64,000 bases of DNA from an uncultured Bacteroidales bacterium (GCA_947588835.1 CANPZS010000007.1:1-64000), one strand, 5' to 3'; positions 15,346 through 24,619 are shown, counted from the stretch's first letter. Numbers and translations: made by a program. Notes: generated by a model from the letters alone, not told the origin.

Positions 15346-16698
15346 ATGAAGATAATCATTGCAGGAGCCGGAGAAGTAGGATCGCATCTTGCAAAGATGC
15401 TGAGCAACAATTCTTACGAAATCACGGTCATAGATGATGACGCGGCGCGCCTCGAGCGCCTGAACGCGATTGCGGACATTTTCCCGGTATCGGGAGATCC
15501 GTCCTCCATGGACGTACTCAGACGTGCCGGGGTGGAGAAGGCTGACCTTTTCATCGCTGTGAATCCGTATGTAAACCAGGCCGTGAACATAGTCAGCGCC
15601 CTGATGGCGAAGAAGGCCGGCAGCAAAAGGGTCACCGCGCGCGTCAATGAAGAATCATACCTGACTTCGGAAAACAAGCTGCTGTTCAAGGACATGGGAA
15701 TCGACCTGCTGTTCTATCCCGAGAAGATAGCGAGCGACGAAATACTGGACCTGCTCCGGCATTCTTCGTCCACCGATTCCATGGATTTCGCCAGGGGGCG
15801 GCTCAGGATGTCGGTGTTCAAAATCGACGACGACTCCCCCATATTGGACATGAGGCTGTCGGAATTCGTGGCCGCCAATCCGGACGTGCCTTTCCGCATA
15901 GTCGCCATTTCCCGCAACAATGAGACCATCATTCCCAAATTCGACACGGTCTTCAAGGATCTCGACAACGTCTATGTGATAGCCACCCGCGAAGGCACCG
16001 AAAAGCTCATGCGATTCCTCGGCATAAACAAGGTGGAGATTTCCAGCCTCATGATTCTCGGCGGGGGCAACATCGGCGAAATGGTTGCGAAGCAGCTCAG
16101 CCGCATGATCGACGACGTCAAGATAATCGAGAGCGACCGCGAACGCTGCATGGAGCTGTCGGAAAAGCTGCAAGGGAAAGTCACCGTAGTGAACGGAGAC
16201 GGCCGCAATCCCGATCTTCTGCTGGAAGAATCCCTGAAAGACTACGACGCATTCCTCGCGGTGACGTCCAACGACGAAGCCAACATCCTCGCCTGCGTGG
16301 CTGCGAAGAAGTTCGGGGTCAGGCGCACAATAGCGGAAGTGGAAAATCTCGAATACCTGCGTCTCGCCGAAGAAATGGGCGTGGACGCATCCATCAACAA
16401 GAAACTGATTACCGCGGGCAGGATATTCAAATTCACCCTCAGCGACAAGGTGCGCTTCGTCAGATACATGAGCGGTACCGACGCGGAAGTGCTCGAATAC
16501 ACGGTGGCTCCTGAGAGCAAAATCACGAAGGCGCCGCTGCGCGACATGGACTTCCCCGCCAATGCCATAGTGGGCGGCGTCATTAGGGGCGGAGAATCTT
16601 TCATCGCCGTAGGGGACACGCACATACAGGCCTACGACAGGGTGATAGTGTTCGCCCTGCCCGAAGCCGTCAAAGAGATAGACCGTCTGTTCAAATAA
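15346..16698 (+). CDS. trkA: Trk/Ktr potassium-uptake regulatory subunit TrkA
   Basis: A cytoplasmic NAD-binding regulator of 450 residues for a K+ channel-like transporter. It has the full TrkA layout: two repeats of RCK-N and RCK-C domains. The first Rossmann loop is IIIAGAGEVGSHLAKMLSNN (residues 3-22) with the acidic strand end VIDDD; the second is MILGGGNIGEMVAKQLSRM near residue 235 with IIESDRERC. Length fits TrkA rather than the single-unit KtrA (about 220). No TrkH pore gene is present in this window. The next gene (ABC-F) starts eight bases downstream, probably in the same transcript. Confidence 0.92.
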   Translation: MKIIIAGAGEVGSHLAKMLSNNSYEITVIDDDAARLERLNAIADIFPVSGDPSSMDVLRRAGVEKADLFIAVNPYVNQAVNIVSALMAKKAGSKRVTARVNEESYLTSENKLLFKDMGIDLLFYPEKIASDEILDLLRHSSSTDSMDFARGRLRMSVFKIDDDSPILDMRLSEFVAANPDVPFRIVAISRNNETIIPKFDTVFKDLDNVYVIATREGTEKLMRFLGINKVEISSLMILGGGNIGEMVAKQLSRMIDDVKIIESDRERCMELSEKLQGKVTVVNGDGRNPDLLLEESLKDYDAFLAVTSNDEANILACVAAKKFGVRRTIAEVENLEYLRLAEEMGVDASINKKLITAGRIFKFTLSDKVRFVRYMSGTDAEVLEYTVAPESKITKAPLRDMDFPANAIVGGVIRGGESFIAVGDTHIQAYDRVIVFALPEAVKEIDRLFK

Positions 16699-16705
16699 TC
16701 GTGCG

Positions 16706-18544
16706 ATGGCCTCGTTTCTCCAGATAGAGAACATATCCAAGTCATACGGCCCGAAGGTGCTTTTCGAGCACATCGGATTCAATGTCAATGAAGGCGACAA
16801 GATAGCCCTCATAGCGCCGAACGGCACGGGCAAGACCTCCCTTCTGAGGATTATTTCCGGCAAGGACAAATCCGACGGCGGAGGCAGGATAATGTTCATG
16901 AAGGACATCCGCATCTGCTTTCTGGAGCAGGAATACGCCTTTGACCCTGAAAAGGACGTGTTCAGGCAGATAATGGACGACAGCTCCGAATGGTCCGCAG
17001 GCCTCGACGGAGAAGGGTTGGACGGATACGGACACCGCGTCAGGGCGCTGCTCGATTCGTTCGGCATCACCGATCCCGGAAAGCCCATGGGCTCCCTGTC
17101 CGGCGGCGAAGTCAAGAGGGTGGCGCTCACCCGCATGCTGGCCTCGGAAGCGGACTTCTACATCATGGACGAGCCCACAAACCACCTCGACATAGACGCC
17201 ATCGAGTTTCTGGAAAGCTGTCTCAAACACAGCCGCCGCACACTGCTCATGGTAACGCATGACAGATATTTCCTCGACAACGTATGCAACACGGTGATGG
17301 AGTTGGATCACGGAGAACTGCATATCTACCGCGGCGGATACATGAATTTCCTCGAAAAAAGGCAGGAGCGCATAGACAATTACGACGCTGAGACCGTCAA
17401 GGTGCGGAACATCCTGCGCAGGGAAATGGAATGGATGCATAGCAGCCCGCAGGCGAGGACAGGAAAGTCGAAATCGCGCAAAAAGGCTTTCTACGAACTG
17501 AAAGAGCGCGCCGAAAGCGAACGGGTGTCGCGCAGCGTGGACATCAGTGACTTCAAGGACGGGAGCAGCTATCTCGGCAACAAGATAATAAATTGCAGAA
17601 ACCTGTCGTTTTTCCGCGGAGACGCATGCTATCTTAAAGATTTCACGTACAATTTCCAGCGATACGAAAAAGTTGGCATAGTCGGCGGCAACGGCACAGG
17701 CAAGACCACTTTCCTGAATCTCATTACCGGCGTACACCCGGAAGGGGACGGCGATGTAAGCGGAATCATCGAGAGAGGCGAATCATTGAAAATAGGCTAT
17801 TACCGTCAGGACGGCATCCGTTTCGACGAAGGACAGACAGTGCTTGAAACTGTCAACGACACCGGCCTGCTCGGACGTTTCCTGTTTCCGCACGAAATGC
17901 TCAACAACAAGGTGGAGCGGCTCTCCGGAGGGGAAAAACGCAGGCTATACCTGCTCACGATCCTGATGCGCCGGCCCAACCTCCTGATACTCGACGAACC
18001 CACCAACGACCTCGACATAGTGACGCTCGACATCCTCGAAGAATATCTCCAGGAGTTCAGCGGTACGCTCATAATCGTATCGCACGACCGCCATTTCCTC
18101 GACAGGCTCGTGGATCACCTTCTGATATTCTGCGGAAACGGAGTGATAAAGGACTTCATAGGAGACTATTCCGGATACCGGGAATACATGCGGGAGCAAG
18201 AGGCTGAGAACCGGCGACGGAAAAAGGAAAGCAAGCCCGCGGCGCGTACGGCGACGGCAAGGACGGCGGCAACAACGGCAAATGCGGCAACGGCAAATGC
18301 GGCAACGGCAAGTGCGGAGAATGCCGTCGCGCGGCCCGCCAGACTCTCGTACAAGGAGAGAATGGAGCTGCAGGAGCTGGAAAAGCGCATCGGCGAACTC
18401 GAAGCCGAAAAAGCCGAACTCGAAGCCGGGCTCAGCGGCGGCACGCTGGACCCGGAGGCCCTGATGGCCGCCTCGACAAGGTACGGCGAACTGTGCGCCG
18501 AACTCGACGCCAAAGAAACCCGGTGGATAGAGCTTACTCTTTGA
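16706..18544 (+). CDS. ABC-F family ATPase (Uup-like)
   Basis: A ribosome-associated duplicated ABC ATPase of 612 residues without membrane domain. Domain 1 has APNGTGKTSLLRIISG (Walker A), SLSGGEVKRVALTRML and YIMDEPTNHLDIDAIEFLES. Domain 2 has GGNGTGKTTFLNLITG, RLSGGEKRRLYLLTIL and LILDEPTNDLDIVTLDIL. The C-terminus has an Ala-rich linker encoded by a 15-base tandem repeat (about 18276-18320) and then a coiled coil (ELQELEKRIGELEAEKAELE), as in Uup. ABC-F proteins modulate stalled ribosomes. A role in antibiotic protection cannot be decided. The 3' end overlaps the convergent sialidase gene by 11 bases. Confidence 0.9.
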   Translation: MASFLQIENISKSYGPKVLFEHIGFNVNEGDKIALIAPNGTGKTSLLRIISGKDKSDGGGRIMFMKDIRICFLEQEYAFDPEKDVFRQIMDDSSEWSAGLDGEGLDGYGHRVRALLDSFGITDPGKPMGSLSGGEVKRVALTRMLASEADFYIMDEPTNHLDIDAIEFLESCLKHSRRTLLMVTHDRYFLDNVCNTVMELDHGELHIYRGGYMNFLEKRQERIDNYDAETVKVRNILRREMEWMHSSPQARTGKSKSRKKAFYELKERAESERVSRSVDISDFKDGSSYLGNKIINCRNLSFFRGDACYLKDFTYNFQRYEKVGIVGGNGTGKTTFLNLITGVHPEGDGDVSGIIERGESLKIGYYRQDGIRFDEGQTVLETVNDTGLLGRFLFPHEMLNNKVERLSGGEKRRLYLLTILMRRPNLLILDEPTNDLDIVTLDILEEYLQEFSGTLIIVSHDRHFLDRLVDHLLIFCGNGVIKDFIGDYSGYREYMREQEAENRRRKKESKPAARTATARTAATTANAATANAATASAENAVARPARLSYKERMELQELEKRIGELEAEKAELEAGLSGGTLDPEALMAASTRYGELCAELDAKETRWIELTL

Positions 18545-20177
18545 TTATGTCTTTCAGCGGAATGGCCTGGAACGTCATGTGGGCCACCGAACTTTCATAC
18601 AATATGCCCACCGTCTCCCCGTCTATCATCGACAGGCAGGAATAGCCCCATCCGGTGCCTTCGTCGAGAAGGACGCTGTGCTCCGGAGACCATGTCAGTC
18701 CGCCGTCAAGGCTGGCCTTTATCGTCATCCTGTTGCGCGCACGCGTGCTCTCTGGATTGGAGAACAGCAGCAGATCCTTTCCTGTGACATTGTCTTCGGC
18801 GCGCACGCTTATCAGGCTCGCCATGCATACGGGCTCGATGAGAGCCTTGCGCGACGAAGGATGCTCCTCCCATGTGCGGCCGAGGTCGCGCGTGACGGCC
18901 ACCGAGCGGGCCCCGCCGCGGTTGTCCCTCATGTTCAGCATGAGGCTTCCGTCGGGCAGTTCGGCCACCTGTGCCTCCGTAGTGCTGTCTTTGGCGGCCT
19001 TGTGCATATTCCACGTCTTGCCGTGATCCTTGCTGTACATTATGCCGGCATGCGGGGTGCGGCCTGCATCGAATTCAGTGTATTGGGTAGCGAACACCAG
19101 AGTGCCGTCGGAAGTGGTGATGCCGCGGCCGGGGCCCTGGAAGAAAAAGGCCCATGAGGAATCCTTGAGCTGAGGCGTCACGCTCACCGGAGCGCTCCAG
19201 GTCTTGCCGTCGTCGCTGCTGCGGGACAGCACGAGCTGCGCAGTATAGTCGGGCGAAATGCCGGGCACCGTGCTCCACCACGAAAGGCCGTTGCCCATCC
19301 CATGCGCCCAGATGGACGCGATGATAAGGTCGCCGGTGACGTTGTCCACGAGAATGGCAGGATCCCCCGCCCCGTTCTGCGCAGCCGGCAGGCCGCCGTA
19401 TTCTCCGTAACTGATGGCGCGGCGCATCTTTTCCCATGTGCGTCCGCCGTCACGGCTGCGGCTTACACCTATGTCTATATGTCCCTGCAAGTCCCTGGAG
19501 GATTCGTAGCGGATGTCATAAACGGCCACGAGAGTGCCTGCATTGGAGGTCACGAGCCCCGGAATGCGGAACGCCTTGGAGCCATCGTCCCCGGCATGGC
19601 GCACGCCGACGCCCATGCGGTGCACTATTCCGTCAGGAGATACTTTCTCCACAGCCGCCTCGACGCCGTCTATGCGGACGGAAGTGATGGCGGCGCTTAT
19701 CTTGTCGGACAGCTTCGCCTTGTTCTTCATGCGGACGCTTACCCACAGATAATTCACTCCGGGAAACAGCGTCATGCCCGGATTGAACGTCACAGTCCTG
19801 CCGGGGTTGCGCACCTCGCATTTGAGAATAGAGAACGCAGGATTGGCCTTGAGCGTGTTTCCGGGATCATTCGAAGCGATATATTCGGCCGGCTCGAAAA
19901 CGCCGCGATGGTCGCGCGTCCTTGACTCCGTGCCTCCGTAATACAACTTGAGGCTGTGGATATGCGACGCGTCGCATTCAGGGCCGAGCTGCAGGGCCAC
20001 CCTGTCGAGGCGGCCTCCCTCGTCGGCGGAGATTTTCAGCCGGAAAAGGACGTTGTCGTACCTCTCTATCAATATCGGTATTCTTGTTTCCTGCACCTTG
20101 ACGGTGGTCTCGGCATAGACGGCGGAAACGCTCAAAACGGCGGACAGGGCAAGCGCCAATGACTTTATTCTTTTCAT
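18534..20177 (-). CDS. Exo-alpha-sialidase (GH33), secreted
   Basis: This enzyme cleaves terminal sialic acids from host glycans. I chose ATG 20177 (MKRIKSLALALSAVLSVSAV, then YAE), which gives a clean signal peptide and 547 residues. The longer frame from 20237 runs into the preceding gene. Residues about 25-180 are the sialidase-associated N-terminal sandwich. The catalytic propeller begins at KAFRIPGLVTSNAGTLVAVY (FRIP arginine). Asp boxes follow: SRSRDGGRTWEKM, SRSSDDGKTWSAP, YSKDHGKTWNMH, VTRDLGRTWEEH and KASLDGGLTWSPE. It is transcribed 13 bases behind the glycerol-1-phosphate dehydrogenase gene. Confidence 0.93.
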   Translation of the reverse strand: MKRIKSLALALSAVLSVSAVYAETTVKVQETRIPILIERYDNVLFRLKISADEGGRLDRVALQLGPECDASHIHSLKLYYGGTESRTRDHRGVFEPAEYIASNDPGNTLKANPAFSILKCEVRNPGRTVTFNPGMTLFPGVNYLWVSVRMKNKAKLSDKISAAITSVRIDGVEAAVEKVSPDGIVHRMGVGVRHAGDDGSKAFRIPGLVTSNAGTLVAVYDIRYESSRDLQGHIDIGVSRSRDGGRTWEKMRRAISYGEYGGLPAAQNGAGDPAILVDNVTGDLIIASIWAHGMGNGLSWWSTVPGISPDYTAQLVLSRSSDDGKTWSAPVSVTPQLKDSSWAFFFQGPGRGITTSDGTLVFATQYTEFDAGRTPHAGIMYSKDHGKTWNMHKAAKDSTTEAQVAELPDGSLMLNMRDNRGGARSVAVTRDLGRTWEEHPSSRKALIEPVCMASLISVRAEDNVTGKDLLLFSNPESTRARNRMTIKASLDGGLTWSPEHSVLLDEGTGWGYSCLSMIDGETVGILYESSVAHMTFQAIPLKDIIKE

Positions 20178-20190
20178 ATCATTATTGGTT

Positions 20191-21183
20191 TCAGACAGTG
20201 TTGAGCACGGTATATCTCTTGCGGATCCGTTTCGCATAAGGAATCAGTTCCTGCAAGTCCTCGCTTTTCCATGGGATCATGTCGGCTATCACCTTCGACA
20301 GCCCTATCCTGTCGTAGAACTCCTGAAGCCTGTCGGCGAACTCGGCGTCCTTGCGTATCTGGCGCTCGATCTCCAAGAAGGCCCAGGCGGCCTGGATACC
20401 GTGCATCGTCGCTTTTTCGGAGAAATATTCGTCGATGGCGTGGCTTACGAGATGCTCCGAACCGCTGCATGAACGGGAGCTTCCCGCTATGGTCATGGAG
20501 AGTCCGGACGTCACGAGGCCATGGAAGAGGTCGAGCAGGAAATTGTCGGAGAAAAGCTCGTCCTCCGTGTAATTCCAGATCGATATGGCCGCCTGCTTCG
20601 ACAGGATGCAGGCCAGTTCATTCATCGATTCTCTGTTGTTTTCATGCGCGAGCGTCCAGTCCTTCACGGCCGACAGGTTGGTGATCAGGTCGCCGGCGCC
20701 GGCAAGTATGAGTTCCCGCGGGGACATCTTTATCACGGAAAGGTCGAGGATGACCCCGAGAGGCGGCTGCACGGTGAAGCTGCGCTTCTTCATATTTGCC
20801 GTCAGGCGCGCCACGCTTGAATATATGGCATCGTTCGAAAGAGTGGAAGGGACTGTGAGATAGGGGTTGTTTATGCGCGTGGCAACATATTTCACAAGGT
20901 CCAGCACGCTGCCTCCGCCGAAAGCCATGAGCACGGCCTCCGAATCGCGCAGCCTGCCGATTATCTCGTTGGCCTCATCAAGCTCTCCCCCCTTGCAGAA
21001 TATTATATCCGAAAAAACGTTGCCCGAAAGCTTGTCCTTGAAAATGTCATAAAGATTTTCCTGGGTGACAAGAACTTTTTCCGGAAAAAAAAGGTGCGAC
21101 TCTTCCAAAAGTGAATCCAGATCCTGAAGAATGCCTTCTCCGGCCTCGATGAACGCCGGGATGTGTATGGTGTTATAGTACAT
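20191..21183 (-). CDS. sn-glycerol-1-phosphate dehydrogenase-like protein (AraM/EgsA family)
   Basis: A 330-residue iron-containing-alcohol-dehydrogenase-fold protein. VLMAFGGGSVLDLVKYVATR (about residues 86-105) is the NAD-binding GGGS region. The block LTVPSTLSNDAIYSSVARLT and later SGSEHLVSHAID (metal-binding His residues) point to the glycerol-1-phosphate dehydrogenase branch rather than to dehydroquinate synthase. Such enzymes reduce dihydroxyacetone phosphate to sn-glycerol-1-phosphate, the archaeal-type backbone. In Bacillus the enzyme (AraM) feeds heptaprenylglyceryl lipids. A weak minus-strand -7 box TATTTTTG lies at 21227-21234. The divergent neighbour is a NagD/AraL-type phosphatase. 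Substrate is inferred from family. Confidence 0.75.
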   Translation of the reverse strand: MYYNTIHIPAFIEAGEGILQDLDSLLEESHLFFPEKVLVTQENLYDIFKDKLSGNVFSDIIFCKGGELDEANEIIGRLRDSEAVLMAFGGGSVLDLVKYVATRINNPYLTVPSTLSNDAIYSSVARLTANMKKRSFTVQPPLGVILDLSVIKMSPRELILAGAGDLITNLSAVKDWTLAHENNRESMNELACILSKQAAISIWNYTEDELFSDNFLLDLFHGLVTSGLSMTIAGSSRSCSGSEHLVSHAIDEYFSEKATMHGIQAAWAFLEIERQIRKDAEFADRLQEFYDRIGLSKVIADMIPWKSEDLQELIPYAKRIRKRYTVLNTV

Positions 21184-21257
21184 GTCTTTATTCGGTTTTC
21201 ACCGCGGGCGTACCCCCGCACGAGCACAAAAATAGAAAATAATTTGGTAAAAAGAGT

Positions 21258-21265
21258 TATCTTTG
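21258..21265 (+). promoter_or_regulatory. -7 box of the HAD phosphatase gene
   Basis: TATCTTTG is an exact TAnnTTTG match eight bases before the ATG at 21274, implying a very short or absent leader. The -33 region is not well conserved. Confidence 0.45.
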
Positions 21266-21273
21266 GCCGATTT

Positions 21274-22122
21274 ATGGGACAAAACGAGACTTTGACGGCC
21301 GCATGCGCCCGCATCAGGCATGTGGCATTGGATATGGACGGGACCATATATGTAGGTTCAAGGCTTTTCCCTTGGACGCAGCCGTTCCTCGGAACCCTGC
21401 GGCGTCTGGGCATAAGCTATTCTTTCCTTACGAACAACCCCACCAAGAGCGGCAGGGACTACCTTAAGAAGCTGTCCTCGCTCGGCATAGACGCCGTTCC
21501 GTCGCAGATGTTCACCTCGGCGGCGGCCACCATTGACTATATCCGACTGCACCGTCCGGAAGTGCGGAAAGTGTTCATCCTCGGCACTCCGAGCATGCAG
21601 GAAGAATTTGCCGAAGCCGGTTTCGCCATCGCGGAGGACAGCGCCGGCGACAGGCCGGACACGCTCATAGTGGCTTTCGACACCACGCTCACATACAGCC
21701 GCCTGTGCCGTGCTGCGTGGTGGGCCGCACAGGGGCTGCCTTACATAGCCACCAACCCCGACAGGATATGCCCTACGGAAGATCGCACGGTGCTCGTGGA
21801 CTGCGGCTCCGTCTGCAACGCCATCGAGACGGCCACCGGACGCAGGCCCGACATCGTCATCGGGAAGCCCAATCCGGGAATGCTCCGCGTGATAATGGAG
21901 AAGTACGGGCTGGCCCCGGACGAGCTGGCCATGTGCGGAGACAGGCTCTACACCGACATCGAGGCCGCCCGGAACGCGGGGGCGCTCGGCGTGCTCGTAC
22001 TGAGCGGCGAGACGACTCCGGAAATGGCGGAGGCCGCGGAAACGAAGCCTGACATCACGGTGGAAACCATAGAATGCTTCGGCAGGATGCTGGAGCGTGC
22101 GCACGGGGAAGCCGGGCACTGA
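21274..22122 (+). CDS. HAD-superfamily phosphatase, NagD/AraL subfamily
   Basis: A cytoplasmic sugar-phosphate phosphatase of 282 residues. ATG 21274 (MGQNETLTAACARIRHVALD) was chosen because the upstream extension lies ahead of the promoter. Motif I is ALDMDGTIYVG with the nucleophile Asp, motif II is SFLTNNPTKSGRDY, the C2-type cap follows, and IVIGKPNPGML gives the motif III lysine with CGDRLYTDIEAARNAGALGV as motif IV. This is the layout of NagD, AraL and phosphoglycolate phosphatases. In Bacillus subtilis araL lies next to araM, the homologue of the divergent neighbour here. The substrate is not determinable. Confidence 0.88.
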   Translation: MGQNETLTAACARIRHVALDMDGTIYVGSRLFPWTQPFLGTLRRLGISYSFLTNNPTKSGRDYLKKLSSLGIDAVPSQMFTSAAATIDYIRLHRPEVRKVFILGTPSMQEEFAEAGFAIAEDSAGDRPDTLIVAFDTTLTYSRLCRAAWWAAQGLPYIATNPDRICPTEDRTVLVDCGSVCNAIETATGRRPDIVIGKPNPGMLRVIMEKYGLAPDELAMCGDRLYTDIEAARNAGALGVLVLSGETTPEMAEAAETKPDITVETIECFGRMLERAHGEAGH

Positions 22123-22186
22123 CAGATTGGCAGTAAAAGTCCTTGGCAGATTATTTGAATATGCACAGGCGGAATAACAATTGATC

Positions 22187-22729
22187 ATGGCAAAGAAAAA
22201 AGAAACGGCTGCGGCTTCTCCCCAAAAGGAGGGGCAGAAACATGCAAAAGAACTTGAAAATAAGATAGCGGAACTTGAAAAGAAAGGCGCCGAACTTGAA
22301 GCGGCGTTGGAGAAAGAAAAGAACGACTACCTCCGGCTGATGGCGGAATTCGACACTTTCCGCAGGAGAAGCGCCGAAGAAAAGCTGACGCTGGTCACCA
22401 CGGCGGCATCGGAGACCATCAAGGGCCTGCTGCCAATACTTGACGACTGCGAGATAGCTCTCGGACAATTGAAAAAGACCTCCGACAGTTCTGCCGCCAT
22501 AGAAGGGACCGAACTTATTTTCAATAAATTGACTGCATATCTCAAGAGCAGGGGCCTTTCTCCCATCGAAGCGAAAGGCCAGCCTTTCGACACTGATTTC
22601 CATGAGGCCGTCACACGTTTCCCCGTGGAAGACGAAAAGCAGAAAGGCGTGGTCATCGACGTAGTCCAGACGGGCTACATGCTCGGTGACAAGGTGCTGC
22701 GTTATGCAAAAGTCGTCGTAGGAGCTTAA
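22187..22729 (+). CDS. grpE: Nucleotide exchange factor GrpE
   Basis: GrpE, 180 residues, releases ADP from DnaK. I chose the ATG at 22187 (MAKKKETAAASPQKEGQKHA), since the frame from 22181 begins at a TTG. Residues about 20-60 are the long dimerising coiled coil (ELENKIAELEKKGAELEAAL). The block YLRLMAEFDTFRRRSAEEKL and the beta-wing motif VIDVVQTGYMLGDKVLRYAKV near the C-terminus are diagnostic. It is followed by dnaJ after three bases, the common Bacteroidales heat-shock pair. dnaK is not in the window. Confidence 0.95.
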   Translation: MAKKKETAAASPQKEGQKHAKELENKIAELEKKGAELEAALEKEKNDYLRLMAEFDTFRRRSAEEKLTLVTTAASETIKGLLPILDDCEIALGQLKKTSDSSAAIEGTELIFNKLTAYLKSRGLSPIEAKGQPFDTDFHEAVTRFPVEDEKQKGVVIDVVQTGYMLGDKVLRYAKVVVGA

Positions 22730-22732
22730 ATT

Positions 22733-23908
22733 ATGGCAAAAAGAGATTATTACGAAGTGCTCGGAGTCGGCAAGAACGCCTCGGCTGATGAAATAAAGTC
22801 GGCTTACAGGAAGCAGGCGCTGCAGTGGCATCCGGACCGCTGGGTGAACGGCACTGAAGATGAGAAGAAAAAGGCGGAAGAAAACTTCAAGGAGGCCGCC
22901 GAAGCCTACTCCGTGCTCGGCGATGCTGACAAAAAGGCAAAATACGACCAGTTCGGATTTGACGGGGTGAACGGCCAGTTCGGCGGCCAGGATTTCGGCA
23001 ACTTCAGCAATTTCGGCGACATATTCAAGGACATCTTCAGCGGCTTCGGCGGAGGCGGCATCAACATAGAGGACATCCTTTACGGAAAACAGTCCAAAAA
23101 ACAGCGCGTAAACAAAGGGCGCGACATAATCACGAGGATACCGCTCACCCTTGAGGAAATAGCCCGCGGATGCGAGAAGGAGAGGCAGCTCGAACGCCTG
23201 CGCCCATGCTCCGAATGCGGAGGGAAAGGCGCCATAAACTCGTCGGACATAAAGACTTGCCCCACCTGCAACGGCACGGGCAGAGTACAGAACGTGAGCA
23301 TGTCGTTTTTCGGCCGCACCGTTTCATACGCCGAATGCCCGCGCTGCAAGGGTGAAGGCAAGATCATCACCAATCCGTGCCGCAGATGCAACGGGACCGG
23401 ACTGGAGCGCAAGCGGGAGACCGTCAGGGTGAAGATACCAGCGGGAGTGGAAGACGGGATGGAGATCAGAATCAGCGGAGAAGGGCATTCCGCCGCACAC
23501 AACGGCATAAACGGCGACCTCATAGTCGCCATAGAGGAAGTGGCGGACAAGAATCTGCTCCGTGAGGGACAGAATCTGTACTATACCCACATGATTTCCG
23601 TTATGGACGCCATGCTCGGCACGGAAATAAGCATTCCGGGCATAGGGAACAGGCTGAGCCTGAAGATAGAGCCCGGCACGCAGTCCGGCACCATCATAAA
23701 AATGCGCGGGCAAGGCCTGCCGTCCCCCAACGGATACAGGGGCGTCGGGGATCTTTTCGTGAAGATACTCGTATGGGTGCCGCGCAAACTGAGCCGGAGC
23801 GAAAAAGACCTGCTGGCCTCGATGAAGGACAGTCCCTCTTTCAGGCCGGACCCGTCGAGGGACGACCGCAACCTCTTTGAAAAGGAAAGAAACAATTTCC
23901 AATTATAG
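22733..23908 (+). CDS. dnaJ: Chaperone DnaJ
   Basis: A type I Hsp40 of 391 residues. The J domain occupies residues 1-72 with HPD (LQWHPDRW). A Gly/Phe-rich region follows (FGDIFKDIFSGFGGGG). Four CxxCxGxG zinc motifs lie at about residues 155-225 (CSECGGKG, CPTCNGTG, CPRCKGEG, CRRCNGTG), then the C-terminal substrate-binding sandwich. It stimulates DnaK ATPase and delivers unfolded substrates. Length and order match canonical DnaJ. It is translated in one operon with grpE. Confidence 0.97.
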   Translation: MAKRDYYEVLGVGKNASADEIKSAYRKQALQWHPDRWVNGTEDEKKKAEENFKEAAEAYSVLGDADKKAKYDQFGFDGVNGQFGGQDFGNFSNFGDIFKDIFSGFGGGGINIEDILYGKQSKKQRVNKGRDIITRIPLTLEEIARGCEKERQLERLRPCSECGGKGAINSSDIKTCPTCNGTGRVQNVSMSFFGRTVSYAECPRCKGEGKIITNPCRRCNGTGLERKRETVRVKIPAGVEDGMEIRISGEGHSAAHNGINGDLIVAIEEVADKNLLREGQNLYYTHMISVMDAMLGTEISIPGIGNRLSLKIEPGTQSGTIIKMRGQGLPSPNGYRGVGDLFVKILVWVPRKLSRSEKDLLASMKDSPSFRPDPSRDDRNLFEKERNNFQL

Positions 23909-23937
23909 ACAAATTTCCGGCGCAGGCGCAAAAAAAG

Positions 23938-23969
23938 TTTGCCGTAAATAAAAATTATTGCTACTTTTG
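23938..23969 (+). promoter_or_regulatory. Promoter of rplS
   Basis: TTTG at 23938-23941 and TACTTTTG at 23962-23969 are separated by exactly 20 bases, the standard Bacteroidetes sigma-factor spacing. Transcription should start near 23976, giving a leader of about 67 bases before rplS. Confidence 0.75.
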
Positions 23970-24042
23970 CACCCTTGAAAACAAGCAACCTCTTACTGCC
24001 ACGGCTCGGACAGCCTTGTAACGTTGCGCAAACATTACGAAA

Positions 24043-24426
24043 ATGGATTTGATTAAGATTGCCCAGCAGGCTTTTGAGAACGAGAAAGCCTCTACATACC
24101 CTCGGTTCAGGGCCGGCGACACCGTGACGGTGACATATCGCATCAAGGAGGGTGACAAGGACAGGCTTCAGAAATTCAGAGGCGTTGTCATTCAGATTAA
24201 AGGCGCAGACGCTTTCTCGAGGACTTTCACCGTCCGCAAGATTTCCGGCGGCATCGGCGTGGAAAGGATTTTCCCGTTCCAGTCACCGTTCATCGACAGC
24301 ATCGAGATCAACAAGTTAGGCAAGGTGCGCAGGGCGAGAATATTCTATCTCCGCAACCTCTCCGGCAAGAAGGCCCGCATCAAGGAAAAGGCTAACGTCG
24401 CCGTAAAGCAGGAAACGGAAGAATAG
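24043..24426 (+). CDS. rplS: 50S ribosomal protein L19
   Basis: Ribosomal protein of 127 residues at the 30S-50S interface. [53 protein letters not shown] and [20 protein letters not shown] are the conserved L19 blocks. The tail ([13 protein letters not shown]) is a slightly extended acidic end often seen in Bacteroidetes. It is monocistronic with its own promoter, and tRNA-Arg follows 120 bases downstream with a separate promoter. Confidence 0.97.
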   Translation: MDLIKIAQQAFENEKASTYPRFRAGDTVTVTYRIKEGDKDRLQKFRGVVIQIKGADAFSRTFTVRKISGGIGVERIFPFQSPFIDSIEINKLGKVRRARIFYLRNLSGKKARIKEKANVAVKQETEE

Positions 24427-24480
24427 CCTGCCGAATCAAGACATTATACGCGGCGCACTGCTTGGATTGTTGCCGAAATA

Positions 24481-24512
24481 TTTGTCTGATTGTTTGAAAT
24501 TGCATATCTTTG
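24481..24512 (+). promoter_or_regulatory. Promoter of tRNA-Arg
   Basis: TTTG at 24481-24484 and TATCTTTG at 24505-24512 with a 20-base spacer. The mature tRNA begins 34 bases after the -7 box. Confidence 0.75.
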
Positions 24513-24545
24513 TATCCGTCGATGAAACATTTCGGCGGCATAATT

Positions 24546-24619
24546 GGCTCCTTAGCTCAACTGAATAGAGCATTTGACTACGGATCAAAAGGTTACAGGT
24601 TTGAATCCTGTAGGAGTCA
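24546..24619 (+). tRNA. tRNA-Arg (anticodon ACG)
   Basis: A 74-base cloverleaf. The acceptor stem GGCTCCT pairs with AGGAGTC, the D stem is GCTC/GAGC, the anticodon stem TTTGA/TCAAA encloses the loop CTACGGA, and the T stem ACAGG/CCTGT encloses TTTGAAT. The anticodon at 24580-24582 is ACG, read as ICG after A34 deamination, so it decodes CGU, CGC and CGA. The 3' CCA is not encoded. A four-gene accessory operon begins shortly after it, so this may be an integration-prone site. Confidence 0.93.

Noticed and set aside
15655-17136. Long antisense open frames opposite trkA and the ABC-F gene
   Set aside because: They are created by the codon bias of the plus-strand genes, show no family pattern, and cross the boundary between two real genes.
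18276-18320. 15-base tandem repeat in the ABC-F gene as a phase-variation switch
   Set aside because: The unit is a multiple of three and only lengthens an Ala-Asn linker, so changes in number would not shift the frame.
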